Shown here: in pieces, positions 57,012-64,000 of the stretch
Layout: each line of letters starts with the position of its first letter
Position numbering within the stretch: position 1 is the stretch's first letter
Origin: Actinomycetota bacterium
GTDB lineage: Bacteria > Actinomycetota > Acidimicrobiia > Acidimicrobiales > JAJPHD01
Direction: 5' to 3'
DNA length: 64,000 nt
NCBI GenBank assembly: GCA_021325455.1
Contig: JAJPHD010000014.1
Coordinates: 62,001-126,000 of the forward strand
Program-made: the position numbers and the translations under genes
The notes under the pieces: generated by a model
Database searches by the model: none
The model's input: the letters and a program-made list of their open reading frames with translations, nothing else
Told to the model about the DNA's origin: nothing

Positions 57012-57953
57012 TCAGCCCAGGCCCAGCGCGGCGTGGAGGGCGTGCTCGTACACCGGGTCCCGCTCCAGGTGCGAGAGGGCCTCGGCCAGGGACCAGCTCA
57101 GCCCATGCTCGGGCAGGGTCGCCAGCCGGCGGGTGTGGAGGGTGCCGTCCAGGTCGACCCGGGCCAGGACCAGGCGGGCGTCGGTGGGCCGAGCCACGGT
57201 GAAGGTGGCTCGCTGGCCCCGGTACTCGGCCACCACGCGCACGGCGGCATGGCGGGTCACCCGCAAGGTGATGGCGGCCGAGGGCACCCCGAGGCGGTCC
57301 ATCAACCAGCCAGCCAGGAGGTGGGCCGGGCCATCGTGGGCGGTCACCTCCACGGAGCGCACCCCCTCCACGAAGGGCCGCAGCAGCTCGGGCTCGAACA
57401 GCTCGGCCAGCAGATGGCGCCAGGGCATGAGCCGCTTCCAGGACAGGTCCACGATGACCCGACGCCGGCTCAGGCCCACCAGGGCCGGTATGGCCCGGTG
57501 GGCCCCGCCTTCCTGCTCACCGGCCCAGCGGGCATCCACCAGCAAGGCCTGCGCCGAGGCGGCCAGCGGGTCGTCACGGGCGGGGAGCTCGGAGGGGTAC
57601 CAGGCTACGACCGGGAGCTCGTGCAGGAGAAGGGGGCTCACCAGCGAGTCCAGGTGCCGGCACACCCGCCCACCCACCGACAGGACCACCTCCTCCCACC
57701 AGATGGTGCGCCCGTCGGCCTGCACCTGGTGGAGCTCGACGGAGGCGTCGATGTGGTCGTGCTGGTCGTGCTGGAGGACCAGGGCCAGGGTCCGCCCAGG
57801 GTGGCGGTGACCGAGGCGGCGCATGGCGCACCGGGTCCGCTCGGCCGCCTCCGGGTCCGAGGACACGACCACCAGGTTCACCACGCTGGTGCGGGTGGCC
57901 AGGCGCTCCTCCTCCCTGCGCAGCCGGTCCAGGGCGCCGGCCACCTCGGCCAT
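57012..57953 (-). CDS. opcA: Glucose-6-phosphate dehydrogenase assembly protein OpcA
   Basis: 313 residues. OpcA is an allosteric activator/assembly factor of G6PDH in cyanobacteria and Actinobacteria. Recognisable stretches: VVNLVVVSSDPEAAERTR, HPGRTLALVL, WWEEVVLSVGG, HLDSLVSPLLLHELPVVAWYP, VDLSWKRLMPWRHLLAELF and a final ALGLG. ATG 57953 with GGGAGGGGG before it; the frame extends up to zwf, and a TTG at the zwf stop is an alternative. Lies directly after zwf, as usual. Confidence 0.88.
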   Translation of the reverse strand: MAEVAGALDRLRREEERLATRTSVVNLVVVSSDPEAAERTRCAMRRLGHRHPGRTLALVLQHDQHDHIDASVELHQVQADGRTIWWEEVVLSVGGRVCRHLDSLVSPLLLHELPVVAWYPSELPARDDPLAASAQALLVDARWAGEQEGGAHRAIPALVGLSRRRVIVDLSWKRLMPWRHLLAELFEPELLRPFVEGVRSVEVTAHDGPAHLLAGWLMDRLGVPSAAITLRVTRHAAVRVVAEYRGQRATFTVARPTDARLVLARVDLDGTLHTRRLATLPEHGLSWSLAEALSHLERDPVYEHALHAALGLG

Positions 57954-58042
57954 GGTCACCCCCCTCCCTGACCACAGGGCGGCGGGACCCGCGCCGCCGG
58001 CAGGAGGAGCGGCCTCCGGCCGGCCTGCCTCGACGGTGCCGG

Positions 58043-59602
58043 TCAAAATGCCCCCCACCTGCGCCCGTCCCGGGCCAGGAGCCGGTCGGACTCGGGAGGT
58101 CCCCACGTCCCGGCCTCGTAGCGGGCCAGGGGGACCGAGTCATCCTCGAAGGCCCGGAGCACCGGCTCCACGATCCGCCACGACTGGTCCACCTCGTCGG
58201 AGCGTATGAACAAGGTGGGGTCGCCCACCATGGCGTCCAGCAGCAGCCGCTCGTAGGCGTCGGGGCTCTCCTCCATGAACGCTGCCCCGTAGGAGAAGTC
58301 CATGGACACGGTCCGCACCGCGAAGGCCTGGCCCGGCACCTTGGCCCCGAACCGCAGGGTGATGCCCTCGTCGGGCTGGATGCGCACCACCAGGGCGTCG
58401 GGGAGCAGGTCCCTCGACTGGCTGGTGGCGAACGAGAGGTGGGGGACCCGCTGGAACTGCAGGGCGACCTCGGTGAAGCGCTTGGGCAGCCTTTTGCCCG
58501 TCCTCACGTAGACCGGGACACCGGCCCAACGCCAGTTGTCGACCTCCAACCGCATGGCGACAAAGGTCTCGGTGGTGCTGTCGGGGCTCACGTCCTCCTC
58601 CTCCCGGTAGCCCACCACATACTCTCCGTCCACCCAGCCGGCGTCGTACTGGGCTCTCACCACATCGGCGGCGACGGTCTCGGGGGCGGGGATCACGATC
58701 GAGCGCAGGGCCTTCACCTTCTCGTCCCTTATGTCCTTCGCCTCGACGGTGGCGGGAGGCTCCATCAGGGTGAGGCCCAGCACCTGCATGACGTGGTTCT
58801 GGACGATGTCCCTGAGGGCTCCGGCGGTCTCGTAGAACCCGCCTCGGTGGCCCACGCCCAGGCTCTCGGCCACGGTCACCTGGACGTGGTCCACGTAACG
58901 GCGGTTCCACACCGGCTCGAAGATCGTGTTGGCGAAGCGCAGGGCCAGGACGTTCTGCACCGTCTCCTTGCCGAGATAGTGGTCGATCCGGTAGAGCTGG
59001 CGCTCCTCGAAGGCCCCGTGCAGCTCCCCGTCCAACTCCCTGGCGCTGGCCAGGTCCCGGCCGAAGGGCTTCTCGATCACCAGGCGGGCGAAGCCACCCT
59101 CCCTCGGGGCCCTGCTCAGCCCGGCCCGAGCCAGGGACCGGGCCACCGGGCCGAACAGGCCCGGGACCGTGGCGAGGTAGTAGAGCCGGTTGCCGGCCGT
59201 CCCCGCTCCCTGGTCCAGGTCGGCAAGGACCTGGCCCAAGCGGTCGAAGGTCGTGGGGTCGGTGTAGTCACCCGCCACGTAGCGGAAGGAGGCCACCAGG
59301 TCCTCCCAGGCAGGGCTGGGGTCTGGCACCACCTTGAGGGCCAGCTCCCGGAACTGGGCGTCGTCCATGTCGCTGCGGGCCACGCCCACCACGACCAGGT
59401 TGGGGGACAGCGCCCGGCGGCGGGCCAGCCGCTCCAGGGCGGGCAGGATCTTGCGGGACGTGAGGTCCCCCGAGGCCCCGAATATGACCAGCGCCAGCGG
59501 GGGCGAGCGCCGCTCACCCTCCAGTCCCTCGGCCAGCGGGTTGGGTGCCAGATCCTCTGGCGCCACCTCCGGGGCCGCCACAGCAGTAGCCGGCGCTGCC
59601 AC
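58043..59602 (-). CDS. zwf: Glucose-6-phosphate 1-dehydrogenase
   Basis: 519 residues. First step of the oxidative pentose phosphate pathway, giving NADPH or F420-independent reducing power. Motifs: ALVIFGASGDLTSRKILPAL (nucleotide binding), VIEKPFGRDLASAREL, the active-site RIDHYLGKETVQN and VQVTVAESLGVGHRGGFYE, and RTGKRLPKR. GTG start with AAGGG before it, 3 bases after the tal stop. About 30 extra Ala/Pro-rich residues at the N-terminus. Confidence 0.95.
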   Translation of the reverse strand: MAAPATAVAAPEVAPEDLAPNPLAEGLEGERRSPPLALVIFGASGDLTSRKILPALERLARRRALSPNLVVVGVARSDMDDAQFRELALKVVPDPSPAWEDLVASFRYVAGDYTDPTTFDRLGQVLADLDQGAGTAGNRLYYLATVPGLFGPVARSLARAGLSRAPREGGFARLVIEKPFGRDLASARELDGELHGAFEERQLYRIDHYLGKETVQNVLALRFANTIFEPVWNRRYVDHVQVTVAESLGVGHRGGFYETAGALRDIVQNHVMQVLGLTLMEPPATVEAKDIRDEKVKALRSIVIPAPETVAADVVRAQYDAGWVDGEYVVGYREEEDVSPDSTTETFVAMRLEVDNWRWAGVPVYVRTGKRLPKRFTEVALQFQRVPHLSFATSQSRDLLPDALVVRIQPDEGITLRFGAKVPGQAFAVRTVSMDFSYGAAFMEESPDAYERLLLDAMVGDPTLFIRSDEVDQSWRIVEPVLRAFEDDSVPLARYEAGTWGPPESDRLLARDGRRWGAF

Positions 59603-59605
59603 CGG

Positions 59606-60745
59606 CTAACCCTTGGAGGAGAGGGCGTTGGCCTTGTCGGTGAGCCGCTGGATCAGCTCGTCGAAGGACTTGGAGAAGGCAGCCACCCCCTCGTCCTCCA
59701 GCGTCCTTGACACGTCGTGCATGTCCACCCCCACCTCGGCCAGGTCCGACAGGGTCTGCCTCGCCCCCTCGACGTCCTGGTCGACGGTGCGGGCCACGGT
59801 GCCATGGTCCAAGAAGGCGTCCATGGTGGCGTCGGGCATGGTGTTGACCGTGTCCGGGCCTATGAGGCTGTCCACGTAGAGCAGGTCGGGATAGTCAGGG
59901 TTCTTGGTGGATGTGGATGCCCAGAGGGGCCGTTGCACCCTTGCCCCCTTGGCGGCCAGGGCTTCCCACCGGGGCCCCGAGAAGCGTTCCCGGAACAGCT
60001 GGTAAGCCAGCTTGGCCTGGGCCACGGCCGCCTTGCCCCGCAGCCCGAGAAGGCGGTCCCGGGCGCCAGGGCTCCCCTCGGAGGCCAGGCTCTCCAGGCG
60101 CCGGTCGACTTCGGTGTCGACCCGGGAGACGAAGAACGAGGCCACGCTGGCCACCCTGGACAGGTCGCTGCCGGGCCGGCGGGACAGCTCCTCCAGGCCG
60201 GCCTGGTAAGCCTCGATCACCTCCCCGTAGCGCTCCAGGCTGAAGATCAGGGTGACGTTGATGTTGCGCCCCTCCGAGATCATCTTGCGGATGGCGGGGA
60301 CGCCGGCCTCGGTGGCGGGGATCTTGACGAAGAGGTTGGGCCGGTCTATCCGCTGGTGCAGGGAGCGGGCCGCCTCCAGGGTGGACCCCGTCTCGTAGGC
60401 CAGCGAGGGAGCCACCTCCAGCGACACGAAGCCGTCGGTGCCATCGCTCTCCTCGTAAAGGGGGCGCAGGACCTCGAGGGCTTGGTTGATGTCGTCCACG
60501 ACCAGGTCCCAGTAGCAGTCCTCCACCCCCTGGTGGCCGACCAGCTTCTTGAAGTCCTCGTCGTAGTCCTCGCTGCCTTCGATGGCCTTGGCAAAAATGG
60601 TGGGGTTCGACGTCACCCCCCGTACTCCCTGCTCGACCATCCCGGCCAGCTTGTTGGTCGGGCCCCCGACCAGGTAGGAACGCTTGAGGTTGTCGATCCA
60701 GGGGCTCTGCCCCTGCTCCTCGTACAGCTGGTGGAACTTGGTCAC
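59606..60745 (-). CDS. tal: Transaldolase (actinobacterial type)
   Basis: 379 residues. Transfers a dihydroxyacetone unit in the pentose phosphate pathway. Landmarks: QSPWIDNLKRSYLVGG, GVRGVTSNPTIFAKAI, NLFVKIPATEAGVPAIRKM with the Schiff-base Lys, NVTLIFSLERYGEVIEAYQAGLE, VASFFVSRVDTEVD, and KNPDYPDLLYVDSLIGPDTVNTMP. GTG start overlaps the tkt stop. Confidence 0.95.
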   Translation of the reverse strand: MTKFHQLYEEQGQSPWIDNLKRSYLVGGPTNKLAGMVEQGVRGVTSNPTIFAKAIEGSEDYDEDFKKLVGHQGVEDCYWDLVVDDINQALEVLRPLYEESDGTDGFVSLEVAPSLAYETGSTLEAARSLHQRIDRPNLFVKIPATEAGVPAIRKMISEGRNINVTLIFSLERYGEVIEAYQAGLEELSRRPGSDLSRVASVASFFVSRVDTEVDRRLESLASEGSPGARDRLLGLRGKAAVAQAKLAYQLFRERFSGPRWEALAAKGARVQRPLWASTSTKNPDYPDLLYVDSLIGPDTVNTMPDATMDAFLDHGTVARTVDQDVEGARQTLSDLAEVGVDMHDVSRTLEDEGVAAFSKSFDELIQRLTDKANALSSKG

Positions 60746-62754
60746 TGGTCCTCCTTCTCCGCCCGGTGTGTGGCGAGCAGGTCCCTGGCCCGTCGGGCCA
60801 CGTTCTCGGCCGTGAAGCCCAGCTTCTCCATGACGACCCCGCCGGGGGCCGAGGCTCCGAAGCGGTCCAGGGTGACGGTGGCATCCGCCCAGCGCTCCCA
60901 GCCGAAGCTGGAGCCGGCCTCCACCGCCAGACGGGGCACGCCCGATGGGAGCACCGAGGCGCGGTAGGCCCCGTCCTGCTCGGCGAACAGCTCCCAGGAG
61001 GGCATGGACACCACCTGGGTCCTCACCCCCTCACCCGCCAGGGTCCGGGCCGCTTCCAGGCACAGGTGGACCTCGCTGCCCGTCCCTATGAGCACGAGGT
61101 CAGGGCCGTCCTCGGCCACCCCCTCCCCGTACGAAGCCAGCACGTAGGCCCCCCGCGGCAGGCCCTCAGCCGCTCGCTCGGCGCACTCGGACAGGACGGG
61201 GACCCCCTGACGGGTGAGGATGAGGGCGGTGGGGCCTGAGGTCGCCTCCACGGCGACCCGCCACGCCTGGGCACACTCGTTGGCGTCGGCAGGGCGGATC
61301 ACCCGGAGCTGGGGCATGGCGCGCATGGCGGCCAGCTGCTCCACCGGCTGGTGGGTCGGCCCGTCCTGGCCCAGCCCTATGGAGTCATGGGTCCAGGCGT
61401 AGATGACCTTCGCCTCCGAGAGGGCGGCCAGCCGCACCGAGGCCCGCATGTAGTCGCTGAAGTTGAAGAAGGTCCCCCCTACGGGCAGGACCCCGCCATG
61501 GAGGGCCATCCCGTTCATGATCCCCCCCATGGCATGCTCCCTCACCCCGTAGGCCATCTGGCGGCCACCGGGGTGCTCGGCGGACTGGAGCTCGGAGCCC
61601 TCCAGGTCCGTCCCGGTGTTGAAGGTGAGATCGGCACCGCCGGACATGAGGCCGGGGATCACGTCGCCGGTGCTGTTGAGGCAGGTCTTGAGAGACCTCC
61701 TGGTGGCCAGGCTCTCTCCTGCCTCGAAGGCGGGGAGCTTGCGATCCCATCCCTCCAGCGCCCGGCCGGCCAGAGCCGCCTCCCACTCCTCCTTCGCCTC
61801 GCCCGACAGCGTCTGGCGGGCCTCCCAGTCCCGGCGCAGGGCTTGTCCCCGGGGGATGCACTCGCGGTACATCGCCAGCACCTCGTCGGGGACGAAGAAC
61901 TCCTGGTCCGGCGGGAGCCCCAGTATCTCCTTGGTGGCCCGCACCTCCTCCTCGCCGAGGGGGCTGCCGTGAGCCTCCTTAGTGTCCGTGGCATGGGGCG
62001 CCGGCCAGCCGATGTGGCTGCGGACGATTATGAGCGAAGGCCGGTCCTCCTCGGCCATGGCCCGGCGCAGGGCGGCCTCGAGGGTGTCGAGGTCGTTGGC
62101 CGCCTCACCCAGGTCCTGGACGTCCCAGTGGTAGGCCCGGAAGCGCTCGGCCTTGTCGTCGCTGTAGGCCATCTCGGTGGGCCCATCGATGCTGATGTGG
62201 TTGTCGTCGTAGACGTACACGAGCCGGCCCAGCCCGAGGTGGCCGGCGAGGGAGGCCGCCTCGTGGCTGATCCCCTCCTCCAGGTCGCCGTCGCTGCAGA
62301 TCGAGAAGATGTGGTGGTCGCAGGCCTCCGGGCCGAAACGGGACCGCACGAAGCGCTCGGCGATGGCCATCCCCACACCATTGGCGAAGCCCTGGCCGAG
62401 GGGCCCGGTCGTCACCTCGATGCCGAGCGACTGGTTGACCTCGGGGTGCCCGGGGGTCCTGCTGCCCCACTGCCGGAAGGCTTTGAGGTCGTCCAGGGTG
62501 AGCCCGTACCCCGTAAGGAACAGCATGCTGTACAACAGGATGCAGGCATGCCCGCAGGACAGCACGAAGCGGTCCCGATCGGGCCAGGTGGGCTCCGACG
62601 GGTCGTGACGCAGCACCCGGGTCCACAGGACATGAGCCAGGGGGGCCAGTGCCATGGCCGTTCCGGGATGGCCCGAGTTGGCCCGCTGAGGGGCGTCCAT
62701 GGCCAGGCCCCTTATGACGTTGACTCCGAGTTGGTCCAGATCGACGTCGCTCAC
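60742..62754 (-). CDS. tkt: Transketolase
   Basis: 670 residues, normal length. Thiamine diphosphate enzyme of the pentose phosphate pathway. Motifs: DAPQRANSGHPGTAMALAP, TGPLGQGFANGVGMAIAER, the ThDP motif SDGDLEEGISHEAASLAGHLG...YDDNHISIDG, HIGWPAPH, GVREHAMGGIMNGMA, TFFNFSDYM and YAWTHDSIGLGQDGPTHQPVEQLA. It leads the tkt-tal-zwf-opcA operon, and its ThDP need links it to the riboswitch-controlled thi genes. GTG start with TAGGGT 6 bases upstream. Confidence 0.96.
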   Translation of the reverse strand: MSDVDLDQLGVNVIRGLAMDAPQRANSGHPGTAMALAPLAHVLWTRVLRHDPSEPTWPDRDRFVLSCGHACILLYSMLFLTGYGLTLDDLKAFRQWGSRTPGHPEVNQSLGIEVTTGPLGQGFANGVGMAIAERFVRSRFGPEACDHHIFSICSDGDLEEGISHEAASLAGHLGLGRLVYVYDDNHISIDGPTEMAYSDDKAERFRAYHWDVQDLGEAANDLDTLEAALRRAMAEEDRPSLIIVRSHIGWPAPHATDTKEAHGSPLGEEEVRATKEILGLPPDQEFFVPDEVLAMYRECIPRGQALRRDWEARQTLSGEAKEEWEAALAGRALEGWDRKLPAFEAGESLATRRSLKTCLNSTGDVIPGLMSGGADLTFNTGTDLEGSELQSAEHPGGRQMAYGVREHAMGGIMNGMALHGGVLPVGGTFFNFSDYMRASVRLAALSEAKVIYAWTHDSIGLGQDGPTHQPVEQLAAMRAMPQLRVIRPADANECAQAWRVAVEATSGPTALILTRQGVPVLSECAERAAEGLPRGAYVLASYGEGVAEDGPDLVLIGTGSEVHLCLEAARTLAGEGVRTQVVSMPSWELFAEQDGAYRASVLPSGVPRLAVEAGSSFGWERWADATVTLDRFGASAPGGVVMEKLGFTAENVARRARDLLATHRAEKEDQ

Positions 62755-62760
62755 CGCCTC

Positions 62761-62766
62761 ACCCTA
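62761..62766 (-). promoter_or_regulatory. Predicted -10 (TAGGGT), leaderless promoter of the tkt operon
   Basis: TAGGGT on the minus strand, 6 bases before the GTG at 62754. Confidence 0.5.
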
Positions 62767-62825
62767 CCCGGTCTCATTCCGGGCAAAATCGCAACGGGCG
62801 CCGGCGTCCCTGTTGCCCCCCCGCC

Positions 62826-63968
62826 TCAGCTGACCGGGAAGAGGGCCATGGAGGCCGTGAACCCGTGCACGAAGTTGTGGCCCGCCACGGGCCCGAACTC
62901 GCCGGCGGCGAAGAACCCGGCCACGGGTACAGGGCCGAGAGCCTCGGCCAGCACCCCGGCGTCGTGGTGGGGCCTGCCGAAGAGCCGGGTGCCCCTCCCG
63001 TTGCAGGTGAAGAGCAGGGCGGCCCCCGCCTCCCGACCGGCCAGCAGGCGGCGCAGCTCCTGGTCGGCGGTGCGGGCATCGCGCAGATGGAACTGCACCG
63101 TGGTGCCCGTCTCCAGCCGGTCGTTGACGGCGATGGCTCCCACGGTGCGGTCGCCGCCGAGGACGTTGCGCACCAGGAAGTCGCCCACCGCGAACCCGGC
63201 CCGGTGCTCGTCCACCACCCGGCCCAGGTGGAGCCCTCCCGAGTTGATGAGGTCCAGCTCTTCTTCGCTGAGGGACGACTTGGCCAGCTCCTCCAGGCGC
63301 TGCAGGGGGGGCTCCCCGGCCAGCTCGTAGAGGATGTTGCCCGCGGCCCGGGTGACCACCAGAGGGTGACCGATGGGCCGGCACCCCTGGGAGACCACGG
63401 CTTCCACGGCCGCCTCCCCGGACAGGATGGCGGCCACCGCCCCTCCAGCCAGGACCTCCCCGTCCAGCACCAGGCGGTTCCCACCGGGGCGGGCAGCGGC
63501 CGAGGCCATGCCGCCCACCACCTCGAGGCCGGGATGGTCCTCGGCCAGGGCGGAGAAGAACGCCTCTGCCGGGAAGCTGAAGGGGTCGGCCAGCAAGAGG
63601 ACCAGCCCGGGCCGTTCCTCGAGGTGCCCGGGCCAGCCGAGCACCGGGCCCTCCGGGCCCATGGCCTCCAGGCGGACCGGCGTCACCGGGCCCACCCTTG
63701 CGGCCCACAGGCTCACTGCCGGGCCACCCTCCACCTCCCGGCCCGTGCCGACCACCGACTCGGCGGCTGCCCCCAGCAGGGTCCGGGGGCGCAGGAGGGC
63801 CTGGACGGCCCGGGCGGCGTCCTCGAGGGCGCCGGCATGGCCCGGGGTCACGTACAGGAGGGCCAGGTCAGGCTCAGGGCCCAACTGGTCCAGCACTTGG
63901 CCCACCACCTCCCCTATGGCCTGGGAGGTGACCGGGTGCTCCGAGAGGGCGGAGGCGAAGGCGCCCAT
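62826..63968 (-). CDS. FIST-domain sensory protein
   Basis: 380 residues: FIST N domain (about 25-215; LALLYVTPGHAGALEDAARAV, LLGAAAESVVGTG, GLVLLLADPFSFPAEAF, VVGGMASAAARPGGNRLVLDG) and FIST C domain (about 220-370; GCRPIGHPLVVTRAAGNILYELAG, GDFLVRNVLGGD, LLFTCNGRGTRLFGRPHHDA, GFFAAGEFGPVAGHNFVHGFTASMALF). FIST proteins are thought to bind small ligands such as amino acids in signalling, but most often lack a proven role. Here it stands alone without kinase or cyclase parts. ATG with TAGCCT 8 bases before it. Confidence 0.86.
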   Translation of the reverse strand: MGAFASALSEHPVTSQAIGEVVGQVLDQLGPEPDLALLYVTPGHAGALEDAARAVQALLRPRTLLGAAAESVVGTGREVEGGPAVSLWAARVGPVTPVRLEAMGPEGPVLGWPGHLEERPGLVLLLADPFSFPAEAFFSALAEDHPGLEVVGGMASAAARPGGNRLVLDGEVLAGGAVAAILSGEAAVEAVVSQGCRPIGHPLVVTRAAGNILYELAGEPPLQRLEELAKSSLSEEELDLINSGGLHLGRVVDEHRAGFAVGDFLVRNVLGGDRTVGAIAVNDRLETGTTVQFHLRDARTADQELRRLLAGREAGAALLFTCNGRGTRLFGRPHHDAGVLAEALGPVPVAGFFAAGEFGPVAGHNFVHGFTASMALFPVS

Positions 63969-63976
63969 CCCCGCCC

Positions 63977-63982
63977 AGGCTA
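63977..63982 (-). promoter_or_regulatory. Predicted -10 (TAGCCT), leaderless promoter of the FIST gene
   Basis: TAGCCT on the minus strand, 8 bases before the ATG at 63968, near the right window edge. Confidence 0.45.
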
Positions 63983-64000
63983 CCCCTTGGGGGGCGGGGT

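Overview
The window is a stretch of very GC-rich chromosome with many GTG starts, dense 4-base start/stop overlaps, coenzyme F420 genes (fbiC, an LLM-class oxidoreductase, a PPOX-class protein), an lpqY-sugA pair, OpcA next to Zwf, and an actinobacterial-type transaldolase. This points to an actinobacterium, plausibly an Acidimicrobiia-like lineage; the class is my inference. I see no rRNA, tRNA, insertion sequence, CRISPR array or prophage. There are 51 genes or gene remnants.

Layout. 1-2.5 kb: the end of a trehalose/sugar ABC importer (sugA, lpqY) and a small thiamine-binding-type protein. 2.6-17.3 kb: a purine and nitrogen-compound catabolic island. It holds a three-subunit molybdenum hydroxylase, an adenosine deaminase-like enzyme, adenine deaminase, a D-aminoacylase, YgeY hydrolase, a fused XdhD/selenium-type molybdenum hydroxylase, SsnA, an LLM oxidoreductase and a DauR/YheO-like regulator. 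17.3-21.4 kb: a split B12-dependent acyl-CoA mutase whose specificity residues fit isobutyryl-CoA rather than methylmalonyl-CoA, and an acyl-CoA dehydrogenase. 21.5-29.2 kb: an HtrA-like lipoprotein protease, a MarR regulator, a ClC protein, a giant FAD/Fe-S oxidase and a DUF1028 protein. 29.2-39.7 kb: an oligopeptide ABC importer with three paralogous binding lipoproteins, OppB, OppC and a fused OppD-OppF. 39.8-44.1 kb: a small protein, an MFS carrier, an acyl-CoA synthetase and a membrane coiled-coil protein. 44.1-47.6 kb: thiO-thiS-thiG and thiD behind a TPP riboswitch. 47.6-56.1 kb: a decayed antitoxin-like gene, PPOX protein, a second acyl-CoA synthetase, LOG protein, FbiC, a candidate selenoprotein and a cation exporter. 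56.2-64 kb: the tkt-tal-zwf-opcA pentose phosphate genes, pgl and a FIST protein.

Main discovery. At 54617-55078 an AhpD-like (carboxymuconolactone decarboxylase family) gene carries one in-frame TGA exactly where the second cysteine of the CxxC redox motif should be (C-G-Y-U). A 7-bp hairpin with a small G-containing loop follows at a distance suited to a bacterial SECIS element. The same window carries three protein families (YgeY, SsnA, XdhD-type hydroxylase) that are markers of selenium-dependent molybdenum hydroxylase systems. The two signals together suggest a selenium-using actinobacterium. No selA, selB, selC or selD is in the window, so this remains to be confirmed.

Two genome-style patterns also stand out. 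At least 15 genes have a TANNNT hexamer 6-9 bases before the start codon, as expected for leaderless transcripts, and I used this to choose starts. Short GC-rich tandem repeats have expanded at seven places; the five inside genes have units or spacings divisible by three and add Pro/Gly/Ala/Ser-rich stretches to otherwise ordinary enzymes.
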